The notes: generated from the letters alone by a model not told the origin. A stretch of DNA of 59,166 nt from an uncultured cyanobacterium (GCA_903917565.1 CAIXBB010000015.1:1-59166), one strand, 5' to 3'. Shown: positions 35,914-46,971, numbered from the stretch's first letter. Translations and numbers: made by a program.

Positions 35914-36513
35914 ATGCAGAACGGTCCAGCCGCCACCGGCGAGGTGATCCTCATCCGGCACGGTGAAACGGCGTGGAGTCTCTCCGGTCAGCACACCGGC
36001 AGCACCGACATCCCCCTCACCGAGCATGGCGAAGCGGTGGCCAGTCGGCTCGCCCCAGTGCTGGCGGACCGCGACTTTTCCCTGGTGCTGTGCAGTCCCC
36101 TGCAGCGGGCCCGCCGCACCTGCGAACTGGCGGGCCTGGGTGGGCAGGCCAGCATCGATCCCGATCTGGCCGAGTGGAACTACGGTGCCTACGAAGGCCT
36201 CACAACGTCCGAGATTCACGCCAAGCATCCGGACTGGTTGGTCTTCCGCGATGGCTGTCCCGACGGGGAGAGTCCCGCCCAGGTGGGGGAGAGGGTGGAT
36301 CGGGTGATCCGCCGGGTTCGGGAGAACGGCGGCCGGGTGGCCCTGTTCGCCCACGGGCATCTGCTGCGGGTGTTCGTGGCGCGCTGGATCGGGCTGCCGC
36401 CCAGCCACGGCGCCCATTTCCTGCTCGATACCGCCACGGTCACGATCCTGTCCGACTACCGCGGGCTGCCGGCGGTGAAGTGCTGGAACGCACCCCTGGC
36501 CGCGGGCGCCTGA
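35914..36513 (+). CDS. Histidine phosphatase (phosphoglycerate-mutase-like)
   Basis: A 199-residue protein of the two-histidine phosphatase family. Catalytic motif LIRHGETAW has the nucleophile H16; the second His is in LFAHGHLLRVF. LAEWNYGAYEGL provides the acid. It resembles GpmB/CobC-type enzymes: alpha-ribazole phosphatase, sugar phosphatase or cofactor-independent mutase activities are all possible. The ATG at 35914 is chosen over the upstream GTG at 35869. It is divergent from narB and 65 bases upstream of pgi. Confidence 0.87.
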   Translation: MQNGPAATGEVILIRHGETAWSLSGQHTGSTDIPLTEHGEAVASRLAPVLADRDFSLVLCSPLQRARRTCELAGLGGQASIDPDLAEWNYGAYEGLTTSEIHAKHPDWLVFRDGCPDGESPAQVGERVDRVIRRVRENGGRVALFAHGHLLRVFVARWIGLPPSHGAHFLLDTATVTILSDYRGLPAVKCWNAPLAAGA

Positions 36514-36578
36514 TGGCTCCGCCGCGTTCCTTTACCTCCGCCGGGTAGGAGTGTTTGAAGACGTCGGCAGGAGAAACC

Positions 36579-38177
36579 ATGGAGTCCCTCTGGAATCGCT
36601 TCCAGGAATGGCTGTACTTCCACCCAGGCCTCCAGCTCCACCTGGATGTGAGCAGGATGCGCATCGACGCAGGGCTGCCGGAACGGCTGGATTCGGCCTT
36701 CGCCGGGGCCTTCGCGGCCATGGAGGCGCTTGAGGCGGGCGGCATCGCCAATCCGGACGAGGAGAGGATGGTGGGCCATTACTGGCTGCGCCATCCGGAT
36801 CTGGCCCCCAGCGAGGAGATCCGAACCGAGATCGTGGCGGTGATCGAGCGGATCGACCGGTTCGCCAGGGAGGTGCACCAGGGCACGATCCATCCGCCAT
36901 CGGCCCCCCGTTTCACTGATCTGCTTTCCATCGGCATCGGCGGCTCGGCCCTGGGACCCCAGTTCGTGGCCGCCGCCCTGGCCCCCGACCAGCCGCCCCT
37001 GGCCATTCACTTCATCGACAACACCGACCCCGCCGGCATCGATCGGGTGCTGGAGGGGCTGCGTGATCGGCTCGGCAGCACCCTGGTGATCGACACCAGC
37101 AAGTCCGGTGGTACCCCCGAACCCCGCAACGGCCTGCTGGAGGTGCAGCAGGCCTTCGCCGCCCAGGGGCTGGACTTCGAGCGCCATGCGGTGGCGATCA
37201 CCATGCCGGGCAGCCGGATGGACCTCCTGGCCCACGAACAGCACTGGCTGGCTGAGTTCCCCATGCACGACTGGGTGGGGGGCCGCACCTCCGTGCTCTC
37301 GGCGGTGGGCCTGGTGCCAGCCGCGCTGCAGGGCATCGACATCCGGGCGCTGCTGGAGGGGGCCCGGGTGATGGACGAGGCCACCCGCGTCCCCCTGGTC
37401 CGCTCCAATCCCGCCGCCCTGCTGGCCCTCAGCTGGTTCCACGCCGGAGATGGCCGCGGCAGCAAGGACATGGTGGTGCTGCCCTACAAGGACAGCCTGC
37501 TGCTGTTCAGCCGCTACCTGCAGCAACTGGTGATGGAATCCCTCGGCAAGGAGAAGGACCTCGACGGCAACGTCGTGCACCAGGGCATCGCGGTGTACGG
37601 CAACAAGGGCTCTACCGACCAGCATGCCTACGTCCAGCAGCTCCGGGAGGGCATCCCCAATTTCTTCGCCACCTTCATCGAGGTCCTTGAGGATCGCTGC
37701 GGCGAATCGATCGAGGTGGAGGAGGGAGTCACCTCGGGAGACTTCCTCTCCGGCTTCCTCATGGGGACCCGCCAGGCGCTGTACGACAACCAGCGCGATT
37801 CAATCACCCTCACGATCCGCCGCGTGGAGCCCCGCAGCGCCGGCGCTCTCATCGCTCTCTACGAGCGGGCCGTGGGTCTCTATGCCTCGTTGGTGAACAT
37901 CAACGCGTATCACCAGCCCGGCGTGGAGGCCGGCAAGAAGGCCGCCGCTGCCATCCTGGATCTGCAACGCAGGGTGATCCGGGTGCTTCAGTCCGCCGAG
38001 CGCCCCCTCCCCCTGGAGGACCTGGCCCGCCTGGCCGACGCCAGCGAAGAGGTGGAAACCATCTACCAGATCGTGCGCCACCTGGCCGCCAATCCCCGGG
38101 GCCTCCTCCTTGAAGGCGATCCAGCCCAGCCCAGGACCCTATCCGTTTCCCTCCGGCAGCTCGTTCTCCAGCCATGA
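36579..38177 (+). CDS. pgi: Glucose-6-phosphate isomerase
   Basis: A 532-residue enzyme that interconverts glucose-6-P and fructose-6-P. Seen: GIGGSALGP at 119-127 and [10 protein letters not shown], plus family-wide SSRMD/GGRTS segments ([20 protein letters not shown]). The ATG at 36579 follows a purine-rich GGCAGGAG site. The last 4 bases overlap the start of the transketolase-like gene (ATGA), so the two are translated together. Full length. Confidence 0.95.
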   Translation: MESLWNRFQEWLYFHPGLQLHLDVSRMRIDAGLPERLDSAFAGAFAAMEALEAGGIANPDEERMVGHYWLRHPDLAPSEEIRTEIVAVIERIDRFAREVHQGTIHPPSAPRFTDLLSIGIGGSALGPQFVAAALAPDQPPLAIHFIDNTDPAGIDRVLEGLRDRLGSTLVIDTSKSGGTPEPRNGLLEVQQAFAAQGLDFERHAVAITMPGSRMDLLAHEQHWLAEFPMHDWVGGRTSVLSAVGLVPAALQGIDIRALLEGARVMDEATRVPLVRSNPAALLALSWFHAGDGRGSKDMVVLPYKDSLLLFSRYLQQLVMESLGKEKDLDGNVVHQGIAVYGNKGSTDQHAYVQQLREGIPNFFATFIEVLEDRCGESIEVEEGVTSGDFLSGFLMGTRQALYDNQRDSITLTIRRVEPRSAGALIALYERAVGLYASLVNINAYHQPGVEAGKKAAAAILDLQRRVIRVLQSAERPLPLEDLARLADASEEVETIYQIVRHLAANPRGLLLEGDPAQPRTLSVSLRQLVLQP

Positions 38178-40102
38178 CCCTCACCCAACCCAGCGTCGCC
38201 AGCGCCTTCCCGATCGATCTGGGGGCCTACCGGCCCCTGAGCCTCGATCCGGCCCATCCCGAGCTCACCGATCCCCAGCGGGACGCCCTGCGCGCCAACA
38301 TCCAGCTCTGCCGGGACGCGATCGTCTTCTTCACCGCCACCGGGGCCGCCCGCGGGGTCGGCGGCCACACCGGCGGCCCCTACGACACCGTGCCGGAGGT
38401 GATGATCCTCGATGGCTTCTTCCGCGGCGCTCCGGAGCGCTTCGTGCCGGTCTTCTTCGACGAGGCCGGCCACCGGGTGGCCACCCAGTACCTGATGGCG
38501 GTGCTGCGGGGCCAGCTGCCGGCCAGCGATCTGCTGCGCTATCGGGCCGCCCATTCGCGCCTCCCCGGCCACCCGGAGCTGGGCCTCACCCCGGGGGTGG
38601 AATTCAGCTCCGGCCGGCTGGGGCACCTCTGGCCGTTCGTGAACGGGGTGGCCCTGGCCCATCCGGGGCGCACGCTCTTCTGCCTGGGCTCTGATGGCGC
38701 CCAGCAGGAGGGCGATGACGCCGAAGCGGCCCGCTTTGCGGTGGCCCACGGCCTCGACGTGAAGCTGGTGATCGACGACAACGACGTCACCATCGCCGGC
38801 CATCCCTCCCAGTACCAGAAGGGCTACGACGTGGGTCGCACCCTCGCCGGCCAGGGCCTGGCCACCCTCAGCGGTGATGGTGAGGATCTCGACGACCTCT
38901 ACGGCAGGCTCTGTGCCGCCGTGGCCACCGAAGGCCCGGTGGCGGTGATCAACAAGCGCCCGATGGCGGTGGGCATCGCTGGGCTGGAGGGCTCCACCCA
39001 CGGCCACGACGTGATTCCGGTCGACCTGGCGATCGCCTACCTGGAGCAGCGCGGCCAGAACGCCGCCGCCGCCGCCCTCAAGGCGATGGAGAAACCCACC
39101 AATCCAAACATTTACCTGGGCTCCAGCCGCACCACCGCCGCCAACCGCAACATCTTCGGCGACACCGTCGTGGCGGTGCTCTCCCGGCTGGATCCGGCCG
39201 AGCGCAAGGACACGGTGCTCTGCGTCGACTCCGACCTGGAAGGCTCCTGCGGACTCAGCCAGATCCGCAAGGCCTATCCGGAGATCTTCATCAGCGGCGG
39301 CATCATGGAGCGGGCCAATTTCTCCGCCGCCGCCGGCTTCGGCATGGAGAAGGGCCGCCAGGGCATATTTGCCACCTTCAGCGCCTTCCTGGAGATGTGC
39401 ATCTCCGAAATCACCATGGCCCGGCTGAACGGCGCCAACGTGCTCTGTCATTTCTCCCACGCCGGGGTGGATGACATGGCCGACAACACCTGCCATTTCG
39501 GCCTCAACAACTGCTTCGCCGACAACGGCCTCGAAGATGACCACCACCCCACCCGGCTCTACTTCCCCGCCGACGGCGGCCAGATGAAGGCCTGCGTGGA
39601 AGCGGTGTTCCACGATCCCGGCCTGCGCTTCATCTTCTCGACCCGCTCCAAGGTGCCCAACCTGCTGGATGGGGAGGGCAACGACCTGCACGGGGATGGC
39701 TACGTCTTCCAGCCGGGCCGCGACGAGGTGGTCCGCGAAGGCGACGCGGGCACGATCATCAGCTTCGGCGATTGTCTCTACCGGTCCCTCGATGCGGTGG
39801 AGCGCCTGCGCCAGGAGGGCACCGCCGTGCGGCTGATCAACAAGGCCAGCCTCAACGTCGTCGATGAAACGATGATGGAAACAATCGGCACTTCCCCCTT
39901 CGTGCTGGTGGTGGAGGCCTTCAACCGCCGCACCGGCCTGGGCAGCCGTTTCGGCACCTGGCTGCTTGAGCGGGGCTACCACCCGAAGTACGCGCACCTC
40001 GGCACCTGGCGCGAAGGCTGCGGCGGCCTCTGGGAGCAGGCTCCCCACCAAGGGATCGACAGCGCGGGGATTCTGGCCCACGTACGCAGCCTGCTGGGCT
40101 GA
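38174..40102 (+). CDS. Divergent transketolase-family enzyme
   Basis: A 642-residue thiamine-diphosphate enzyme. An N-terminal TPP domain has [19 protein letters not shown] where ordinary transketolase reads GHPGAPMG, the TPP motif [15 protein letters not shown] with the later DDND, then a pyrimidine-binding domain ([14 protein letters not shown]...[14 protein letters not shown]) and a C-terminal domain. The substitutions suggest a subfamily apart from the Calvin-cycle TktA. Its overlap with pgi and nearness to phosphoketolase suggest a sugar-phosphate role. Exact donor and acceptor unknown. Confidence 0.8.
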   Translation: MTLTQPSVASAFPIDLGAYRPLSLDPAHPELTDPQRDALRANIQLCRDAIVFFTATGAARGVGGHTGGPYDTVPEVMILDGFFRGAPERFVPVFFDEAGHRVATQYLMAVLRGQLPASDLLRYRAAHSRLPGHPELGLTPGVEFSSGRLGHLWPFVNGVALAHPGRTLFCLGSDGAQQEGDDAEAARFAVAHGLDVKLVIDDNDVTIAGHPSQYQKGYDVGRTLAGQGLATLSGDGEDLDDLYGRLCAAVATEGPVAVINKRPMAVGIAGLEGSTHGHDVIPVDLAIAYLEQRGQNAAAAALKAMEKPTNPNIYLGSSRTTAANRNIFGDTVVAVLSRLDPAERKDTVLCVDSDLEGSCGLSQIRKAYPEIFISGGIMERANFSAAAGFGMEKGRQGIFATFSAFLEMCISEITMARLNGANVLCHFSHAGVDDMADNTCHFGLNNCFADNGLEDDHHPTRLYFPADGGQMKACVEAVFHDPGLRFIFSTRSKVPNLLDGEGNDLHGDGYVFQPGRDEVVREGDAGTIISFGDCLYRSLDAVERLRQEGTAVRLINKASLNVVDETMMETIGTSPFVLVVEAFNRRTGLGSRFGTWLLERGYHPKYAHLGTWREGCGGLWEQAPHQGIDSAGILAHVRSLLG

Positions 40103-40140
40103 AACGGAACAACCTGTCGGGGCCAGGGGGCGGCATCCTC

Positions 40141-41949
40141 CTACTGCCGGTCCCAGTCGAGATCCAGCTTCACCGAGCCGCCGCTGGGCAAAAGGAAGGT
40201 GCGACAGACAAGATTCTCGTAAACGGGTTCCAGACCGTTGGGGCGTAGCACCACGAACTTGAATCGAATCGGTCGTCCCGCCGATTCATGAAAGCCCACT
40301 TCGGCGAACCAGACGTCCCCGTTGATGTATTCCAGGTGGGGGCACCGATCCACATCCCAGGTACCCAGCTCAGGGGCATCACCGCAGACCGCCATCACTT
40401 CGCCGGGATGGGTGACGTAGTCGTTGATCTGAAACTTGACCACCGTGGTGGCCTTCAGGGGTTCTCCCTGGACCGCGAGAACGAACGCACCCTTGCCGGG
40501 GATGCTCAGTTCTCGGATCGCTCCCTGATCCACCACGAAGCTCTGACCGGTGAGCAGGCAGGTGTGGGACCCGTCAGGAAGGCCGGAATGCTCGAGGTTG
40601 AAGCGAGCGGGCTCTCCCTTGTTGATGACGACGAGCACACGATTGTCACGATACCGGCGGGTGTAGGCATAGATCCCTTCCGAGATGTACTTCTGGCCAT
40701 GCCGGCCGTAGGAAAGGGCGCGATTGGTCTTGCGCAACAGGGCCAGATGTCGGATGATCTCCGCCAGTCTTGAGCCTGTCTCCCACGAGGTCATCATGGG
40801 CCGGTTGTAGGGGTCATGGCCTCCATTGGTGTCGTTCACCAGGTACTGCTCGGTTCCATAGAACAGACAGGGAATGCCGCGCAACGTCAGCAGCAGCACC
40901 GTGGCCAGCTCCAGATCCCCGTGGCTGGGACAGATGGAGAGAAAACGGGGCATGTCGTGGTTCTCGATGAAGGTCACCAGGGCGGTGGAGCGCCGGTAGA
41001 CCGGATCCAGCGCCAGCACCCCCTCGATCAGATGAAAGCCACCAGGCTCGTGGCCGCTGAAGGCGGAGCGGATCGCAGCGGCGAGGGCGAAGTCGAGCAC
41101 CGACACGCCGGTGTCGTTGGCATAGTGCAGGTAGCGCGAATCCCAGGGCGAGCCGAAGCCATACTCCCCGAACAGGAACGTGCCAGGTTTGCTGGCCTGA
41201 ATGTCCGCCACGAATTCCTGCCAGAACCACACCGGCATGTGCTTGAGCGTGTCGATTCGCAGGGCATCAAAGCCGAGATCAAGCCAGGCCTTGATGGCAT
41301 TCTTGATGTAATTCCTGAAGTCAATATTCCGCTCATTGAAGGTGGCCAGCCCAAGCATTTCAAAATGAATCAGCTGAAACTCGTCATTCCAGTCTGTGAT
41401 TTCAGGATAATGGTGGTAGAAATGGTTGGCGTCATTGTGGAAGTCGGCAAGCGGCACCCCGTCATCCGTAACGACTCCCTTGCTGCCATGCAGCTCAGGA
41501 GAGCTGTGGTTGCAGACAATATCCAGGACGATCTTGATATCCCGTTCATGCAGGGCTTTGATCATTCTGCGCAGGGTGCCACAAGTTTTCAGTGAAGTCG
41601 ATTCACCCGGCATGACGAAATGTGGATTGACCCGCTTGAAGTCCTTCGTCCAATAGCCGTGCATCGGACCATGGCCATGCTCGATGTCATCCACCTGCTC
41701 AAACAGGGGAGAAAGCCAGACTGCTGTGATGCCAAGCTGCTTCAGGTAGTCGGCCTTCTCGATGACCCCCTCGAGATCACCACCCCAGTAATGTCCCCAA
41801 TGGGTAAGACTCGGGTCATGGAGCCCCTTCTTGCTGATCTCATCATTGGCTTTGTTGCCATTGAAGAAGCGATCGATCACGATGAAGTAGATCGTCTCCT
41901 TCCGGAATTCCGCCTCCTGCTCGAACAACTGGTTGGCGGAGGTGCTCAT
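40141..41949 (-). CDS. GH13 alpha-amylase / cyclodextrin-glucanotransferase-like enzyme with starch-binding module
   Basis: A 602-residue glycoside hydrolase. The catalytic residues are D233 (ALRID), E262 (LFGEYGF) and D332 (FIENHD); CNHSS at 146-150 completes the conserved regions. The C-terminal 100 residues (VVKFQINDYVTHPGEVMAVC, GTWD) look like a CBM20-type starch-binding module. No signal peptide is visible, so it probably acts on cytosolic glycogen or maltodextrin. ATG at 41949 has an upstream AGAAGGG; the ATG at 41976 is an alternative. It lies convergent with the transketolase gene. Confidence 0.9.
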   Translation of the reverse strand: MSTSANQLFEQEAEFRKETIYFIVIDRFFNGNKANDEISKKGLHDPSLTHWGHYWGGDLEGVIEKADYLKQLGITAVWLSPLFEQVDDIEHGHGPMHGYWTKDFKRVNPHFVMPGESTSLKTCGTLRRMIKALHERDIKIVLDIVCNHSSPELHGSKGVVTDDGVPLADFHNDANHFYHHYPEITDWNDEFQLIHFEMLGLATFNERNIDFRNYIKNAIKAWLDLGFDALRIDTLKHMPVWFWQEFVADIQASKPGTFLFGEYGFGSPWDSRYLHYANDTGVSVLDFALAAAIRSAFSGHEPGGFHLIEGVLALDPVYRRSTALVTFIENHDMPRFLSICPSHGDLELATVLLLTLRGIPCLFYGTEQYLVNDTNGGHDPYNRPMMTSWETGSRLAEIIRHLALLRKTNRALSYGRHGQKYISEGIYAYTRRYRDNRVLVVINKGEPARFNLEHSGLPDGSHTCLLTGQSFVVDQGAIRELSIPGKGAFVLAVQGEPLKATTVVKFQINDYVTHPGEVMAVCGDAPELGTWDVDRCPHLEYINGDVWFAEVGFHESAGRPIRFKFVVLRPNGLEPVYENLVCRTFLLPSGGSVKLDLDWDRQ

Positions 41950-42131
41950 GGACCCTTCTGGGGCGATGGCAACCATGACGGGGCTATCCTGCGAGGGCGC
42001 TCGAACTACCTTGCTCCAGCCAGGAGATCGAGGGGTTAAGGCGGGAGACACCAGCCATAGGCACTGCTGATCGTCCCGTCCGAGCCCCTCGACAACACCT
42101 CATCACCGTGGCGTCATGAGGTCTCCGGGCG

Positions 42132-42362
42132 ATGCGATCCATGCCACTGTTTCTCCTGCGCGACGGTTCCATTCGTCGCCTCAGCGTTCTTCCCGAAGGG
42201 GTCTCCACCTGCATCTACCGGGATCGCTTTCAGCGCAAGGTCCATGCGGTGCTGGAGGCGCGAGGGGAAGCGAGCCTGTTGGCGGCTCAGCCGGCGCCAG
42301 AGCGGACATCGAGGCGACGCGCGCCCCAGGTGGCCTCCGACCAGGTGCCGCAGGCCGCCTGA
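42132..42362 (+). CDS. Small hypothetical protein
   Basis: A 76-residue frame (FLLRDGSIRRLSVLPEGVST in the first third, then a basic Arg-rich tail). Codon and composition look plausible for the first 45 residues only. It lies in the gap between the amylase (divergent) and the phosphoketolase gene. No family recognised; it may be a non-coding leader. Confidence 0.35.
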   Translation: MRSMPLFLLRDGSIRRLSVLPEGVSTCIYRDRFQRKVHAVLEARGEASLLAAQPAPERTSRRRAPQVASDQVPQAA

Positions 42363-42506
42363 GGTGAGTGGATGGGCGGCTGCAACTCCCTGCACCGATG
42401 TGCTTGATGTCGGATCCCTGACCTCCACCAGGGAGGAGCGTCGGGTTACCGGCTTTTAACGCGGGCAGGCGAAAGTTGACCCCACAGACCCCCGCATGTG
42501 ACGGCC

Positions 42507-44936
42507 ATGACCATCTCGACGATGGCACCCTTCGATGCCCACGCCTCCACACCGGATCTTGAGCAGGAGCTGTCCCTGATCGATGCCTGGTGGCGAGCCG
42601 CCAACTACCTGGCGGTGGGGATGATCTACCTGCGGGCCAACCCGCTGCTGGCCGAACCGCTGCGTCATGAGCACGTCAAGGCGCGGCTGCTGGGCCACTG
42701 GGGTTCCTCTCCCGGCCAGGCCTTCATCTGGGCCCATGCCAACCGGGTCATCCGCCATCACGACCTCGACATGATCTACCTGTCGGGACCAGGGCACGGC
42801 GCCCCCGGGGTGCTCGGCCCCACCTACCTCGACGGCAGCTACAGCGAGGTCTACCCCGACAAGAGCCAGGACGCCGATGGGATGCAGCGCTTCTTCAAGC
42901 AGTTCTCCTTCCCTGGCCACATCGGCAGCCACTGCACCCCGGAAACCCCCGGTTCGATCCACGAGGGGGGCGAGCTCGGGTACGTCCTGTCCCACGCCTG
43001 CGGGGCGGTGTTCGACAGCCCCAACCTTATCGCCCTGGCCTGCGTGGGTGATGGCGAGGCCGAGACCGGCCCCCTGGCCACCTCCTGGCACATCAACAAA
43101 TTCCTCAACCCGATCGGAGACGGGGCGGTGCTGCCGGTGCTGCACCTCAACGGCTACAAGATCGCCAACCCCACCCTGCTGGCCCGCATCCCCCACGAGG
43201 AGCTGGCCAACCTGATGCGCGGCTACGGCTGGGAACCGATCTTCGTCGAAGGCCATGAGCCGATGGCCATGCACCGGGCCATGGCCGCCGCCATGGACCA
43301 GGCGATCGGGCGCATCCTCGAGATCCGCGCCGAGGCTCGCACCAGCGGCGAGGCGGTCCGCCCCGCCTGGCCGATGATCGTGCTGCGCTCGCCCAAGGGA
43401 TGGACCGGACCGACCTCCCTGCACGGCAAGAAGCTGGAGGGCTTCTGGCGGGCCCACCAGGTGCCCCTGGCCGCGCCGAACACCGATCCCGAACAGCTGC
43501 AGCTGCTGGAGGAGTGGCTCAGGAGCTACCGGCCCGAGGAGCTGTTCGATGCCGACGGCACCCTGCGGCCCGAGCTGCAGGCGTTGTCGCCCCAGGGAAA
43601 TCGGCGGATGGGCTCCAACCCCCACGCCAACGGCGGCCTGCTACGCCGCAAGCTGCAGTTCCCGCCCCTGGAGGACTACGAGGTGCAGGTGGTGTCGCCA
43701 GGCGCCACGGAGGCGGAGAACACCTACCCCCTCGGGGAGCTGCTGCGCGACATCATCCAGGCGAATCCCTATTCCATGCGGGTGTTCGGCCCCGATGAAA
43801 CGGCCTCCAACCGTCTGCAGGCGATCTACGAAGTCAGCAAGAAGGTATGGATGGAGGAGTTCCTGCCGGAGGACCTCAATGGCAGTGAACTGGCCCGCAG
43901 CGGGCGGGTGGTGGAGATGCTCAGCGAACACACGCTGGTGGGGATGATGGAGGGCTACCTGCTCACCGGGCGCTACGGCTTCTTCCACACCTACGAGGCC
44001 TTCGCCCATGTGATCGCCTCGATGTTCAACCAGCACGCCAAGTGGCTGGAATCCTGCCTCCTGCATGCCACCTGGCGAGCCCCGATCGGCCCCTGGAACT
44101 GTCTGATCTCTTCCACGGTGTGGCGGCAGGACCACAACGGCTTCACCCACCAGGATCCCGGCTTCATCGACCTGGCCGGCAACAAGAGCGGCGACGTGGT
44201 GCGCGTGTATCTGCCGGCGGATGCCAACTGCCTGCTGGCCGTGGCGGAGGAGGCCCTGCAGGAAACCAACGTCTGCAACATCATCGTCTCCGACAAACAG
44301 AAGCACCTGCAGTACTTCACCCTGGAGCAGGCCAGGCGCCATGTGGCCAAGGGGGTCAGCATCGTCCGCTGGGCCAGCAACGACGACTGCGGCACTGAGC
44401 CGGATGAGCCGGATGTGGTGATGGCCTGTGCCGGCGACATCCCCACCAAGGAGACGCTGGCGGCGGTGGAGATCCTTCACCGTGAGATTCCGAATCTGCG
44501 CATTCGGGTGATCAATGTGGTCAAGCTGTTCGCCCTCACCGAGCCGAACGAGCATCCCCACGGCCTCAGCGACCGGGATTTCGACACCCTGTTCACCACC
44601 GACCGGCCGGTGATCTTCAACTTCCACGGCTATCCCTGGCTGATCCACCGGCTCACCTACCGCCGCACCAACCACGCCAACATCCACGTGCGTGGCTACA
44701 AGGAGAAGGGCAACATCAACACGCCCCTGGAGCTGGCGATGAACAACCAGATCGATCGCTTCAATCTGGTGATCGACGTGGTCAACCGGGTGCCCTTCCT
44801 GCGCTCCCGCGCCGCCCATGTCAAGGAGCGCATGCAGGATGCGATCCTGTCCCACCGCGCCTACGCCCACACCCACGGCACCGATGCCCCGGAAGTGACC
44901 GACTGGCGCTGGACGCTGCCGATTTCCGGGCGCTGA
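42507..44936 (+). CDS. xfp: Phosphoketolase (xylulose-5-P/fructose-6-P type)
   Basis: An 809-residue TPP enzyme that cleaves xylulose-5-P or fructose-6-P with phosphate to acetyl-phosphate plus glyceraldehyde-3-P or erythrose-4-P. Seen: SGPGHGAP at 93-100 and the TPP motif [10 protein letters not shown] at 181-190, plus INVVKLF near the C-terminus. Full family length. The ATG at 42507 is preferred to a GTG three codons earlier. Its stop overlaps the ackA start by one base (TGATG), so the two form an acetyl-P to acetate + ATP unit. Confidence 0.95.
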   Translation: MTISTMAPFDAHASTPDLEQELSLIDAWWRAANYLAVGMIYLRANPLLAEPLRHEHVKARLLGHWGSSPGQAFIWAHANRVIRHHDLDMIYLSGPGHGAPGVLGPTYLDGSYSEVYPDKSQDADGMQRFFKQFSFPGHIGSHCTPETPGSIHEGGELGYVLSHACGAVFDSPNLIALACVGDGEAETGPLATSWHINKFLNPIGDGAVLPVLHLNGYKIANPTLLARIPHEELANLMRGYGWEPIFVEGHEPMAMHRAMAAAMDQAIGRILEIRAEARTSGEAVRPAWPMIVLRSPKGWTGPTSLHGKKLEGFWRAHQVPLAAPNTDPEQLQLLEEWLRSYRPEELFDADGTLRPELQALSPQGNRRMGSNPHANGGLLRRKLQFPPLEDYEVQVVSPGATEAENTYPLGELLRDIIQANPYSMRVFGPDETASNRLQAIYEVSKKVWMEEFLPEDLNGSELARSGRVVEMLSEHTLVGMMEGYLLTGRYGFFHTYEAFAHVIASMFNQHAKWLESCLLHATWRAPIGPWNCLISSTVWRQDHNGFTHQDPGFIDLAGNKSGDVVRVYLPADANCLLAVAEEALQETNVCNIIVSDKQKHLQYFTLEQARRHVAKGVSIVRWASNDDCGTEPDEPDVVMACAGDIPTKETLAAVEILHREIPNLRIRVINVVKLFALTEPNEHPHGLSDRDFDTLFTTDRPVIFNFHGYPWLIHRLTYRRTNHANIHVRGYKEKGNINTPLELAMNNQIDRFNLVIDVVNRVPFLRSRAAHVKERMQDAILSHRAYAHTHGTDAPEVTDWRWTLPISGR

Positions 44937-46039
44937 TGACGGACCCGGCCACAGCGAGCGCGCCCGGCAAGGGTGAGGTGCTGGTGCTGAACGCCGGCAG
45001 CTCCAGCCTCAAGGTCTCCGTGCACGGGCGCACGGGGACCCGCCTCTGGAGCGACCAGCGCAGCTGGAGCGTCGGCGCCGCCGAAGGCACCGCCCCCCAG
45101 GAGCGCCTGGAGGCGGTGCTGGAGGCCTGGCTGCCCGAGGCGCTGTCGGCCTGGGGGGATGGCCTGACCCTGGCTGGCCATCGCGTGGTCCATGGCGGTG
45201 AACGCTTCACGGCCCCCGTCCGGCTCGACCCGGAGGTGCTGGACGTGCTGGAGGAGCTGGTGCCCCTGGCTCCTTTGCACAACGGCCCGGCCCTGCGGGT
45301 GATGCGCTGGCTGAGCCGCTGGAAACCCGAGCTTGAGCAGTGGGCCTGCTTCGATACGGCGTTCCACGGCACCCTGCCAGCGGCGGCCCGCACCTATGCG
45401 ATCCCGGCCCGCTGGCGTGCCCAGGGCCTGCGCCGCTTCGGCTTCCACGGCCTCAACCATCAGCATGTGGCCGAAAGCGTGGCCCTGCGCCGCGCTGACG
45501 CCGCCGGCCGCGACGGGCTGCGGCTGATCAGCTGCCACCTGGGTGCCGGCTGCTCCCTCTGCGCCATCCGGGGGGGGCGAAGCATCGCCACCACGATGGG
45601 CTACACCCCCCTGGAGGGTCTGGTGATGGCCACGCGCAGCGGTTCGGTGGATCCGGGTCTGTTGCTGTACCAGCTGCGCCGGGGGGCCACGGTCGAGGAG
45701 CTCGCCCACGATCTGCAGCAGGAGAGCGGGCTGCTGGGCCTCTCGGAGTTGAGCCCGAGCATGAAGGACCTGCGCCTGGCCGCCGCCCAGGGCCATGGGG
45801 GGGCCCAGCTGGCGATCGCGGTGTTCCGCCACCAGTTGCTGCAGGGCATCGGGGCCATGGCCGCCTCCCTGGGAGGGGTCGATGTGGTGGCCCTCACCGG
45901 CGGCATCGGCGAGCACGATGGGGCGCTGAAGAAGGAGCTGGAAGCGGAGCTCGCCTGGCTGGGACCGTTCGAGTTGCTGCAGATCGCCGCCGATGAGGAG
46001 GGGGTGATCGCCCGTCACTGCATCGCCGCAGGCCCCTGA
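44936..46039 (+). CDS. ackA: Acetate kinase
   Basis: A 367-residue ASKHA kinase converting acetyl-P and ADP to acetate and ATP. Seen: VLNAGSSSLKVSVHGR at the N-terminus, the FDTAFHGTLP and FGFHGLNHQ His/phosphate motifs, SCHLGAGCSLCAI, and GGIGEHDGAL near the C-terminus. It is somewhat shorter than the usual 400 residues. There is no pta next to it, because phosphoketolase supplies acetyl-P directly. Start overlaps the phosphoketolase stop. Confidence 0.93.
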   Translation: MTDPATASAPGKGEVLVLNAGSSSLKVSVHGRTGTRLWSDQRSWSVGAAEGTAPQERLEAVLEAWLPEALSAWGDGLTLAGHRVVHGGERFTAPVRLDPEVLDVLEELVPLAPLHNGPALRVMRWLSRWKPELEQWACFDTAFHGTLPAAARTYAIPARWRAQGLRRFGFHGLNHQHVAESVALRRADAAGRDGLRLISCHLGAGCSLCAIRGGRSIATTMGYTPLEGLVMATRSGSVDPGLLLYQLRRGATVEELAHDLQQESGLLGLSELSPSMKDLRLAAAQGHGGAQLAIAVFRHQLLQGIGAMAASLGGVDVVALTGGIGEHDGALKKELEAELAWLGPFELLQIAADEEGVIARHCIAAGP

Positions 46040-46048
46040 GGTCTCAGG
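46035..46048. terminator. Possible shared hairpin between ackA and sdhB
   Basis: CCTGAG-GT-CTCAGG lies across the 4-base gap of two convergent genes. The stem is short (5-6 pairs) and no T-run follows on either strand, so termination activity is speculative. Confidence 0.2.
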
Positions 46049-46787
46049 TCCGCCGCCAGGATTCGCGGTGCATCCAGCTGATCCAGTCGGCGGAGATCTG
46101 CTTGGGGCAGGCGGCCTCACATTCCAGGTTGCTGCTGCAGCTGCCGAAGCCCTCGCTGACCATCTGTGCCTGCAGCGCCCGAGCCCGATGCGGCCGCTCC
46201 GGCTGCCCCTGGGGCAACTGGCCCAGGTGCGCCAGCTTGGCCGCCACGAACAGACTGGCGGAGGCGTTGCGGCAGCTCGCCACACAGGCTCCGCAGCCGA
46301 TGCAGGCGGCCGCGTCGAAGGCCTGGGCCGCCTGCTCGCGGGCGATCAGCAGGGCGTTCGCCTCCGGCGCGCTGCCGGTGTTGATCGAGCAGTACCCGCC
46401 TGCGGCGATGATCCGGTCGAAGGCGGAGCGGTCCACAGCCAGATCCTGCAGCACGGGAAATGACCTGGCACGGAAGGGCTCCAGCGTCAGCACCTCGCCA
46501 TCCCGGAACTGGCGCAGGTAGAGCTGGCAGACGCTGGTGGCGCTCTGGGGCCCCTGGGCCTGGCCGTTGACGAGAAAACCGCAGGACCCGCAGATGCCCT
46601 CGCGACAGTCGTGCTCGAACCCCACGGGACGACCCCCGGGAGCGATCAGCCGTTCGTTGAGCAGGTCAAGGGCCTCCAGCAGCGAGAGGTCGGTGGACAC
46701 GGCATCCAGCCCATGGACCTCGAAGCCACCGGGCATGCCGGGCCCGGCCTGGCGCCAGATCCTCAGGGTCAGCGAAACTGTTGGCAT
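46044..46787 (-). CDS. sdhB: Succinate dehydrogenase / fumarate reductase iron-sulfur subunit
   Basis: A 247-residue electron-transfer subunit. The 2Fe-2S domain has C61, C66 and C69 (CREGICGSC) and C87. The second domain has C162, C165, C168 and C172 (CIGCGACVASC) plus C217, C223 and C227 (CSSNLECEAACP) for the 4Fe-4S and 3Fe-4S clusters. It should link SdhA to the membrane quinone. It is separated from sdhA and sdhC by a 1.8-kb signalling gene on the other strand and so has its own promoter. Confidence 0.93.
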   Translation of the reverse strand: MPTVSLTLRIWRQAGPGMPGGFEVHGLDAVSTDLSLLEALDLLNERLIAPGGRPVGFEHDCREGICGSCGFLVNGQAQGPQSATSVCQLYLRQFRDGEVLTLEPFRARSFPVLQDLAVDRSAFDRIIAAGGYCSINTGSAPEANALLIAREQAAQAFDAAACIGCGACVASCRNASASLFVAAKLAHLGQLPQGQPERPHRARALQAQMVSEGFGSCSSNLECEAACPKQISADWISWMHRESWRRT

Positions 46788-46971
46788 CGGAACAGCCTTG
46801 GCAGGGGTACGCCAGGGTCAGCGTCGATTCTGCCGGCCAAGGGGGAAGCGTTGTCGTCATTCCGCGTCATCCGCACTCCAGCGGCCGCGGTGAAGAGGGG
46901 AAAAGGGCAACACTCAGTCAATTTTCAGATTAGGCTGGTCGTTCCTTCCCTGTTCAGGTCTCTGCCTCCGC

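Noticed and set aside
38063-40081. 672-codon minus-strand frame opposite the transketolase gene
   Set aside because: Shadow frame; His/Val/Gly/Glu-rich without motifs.
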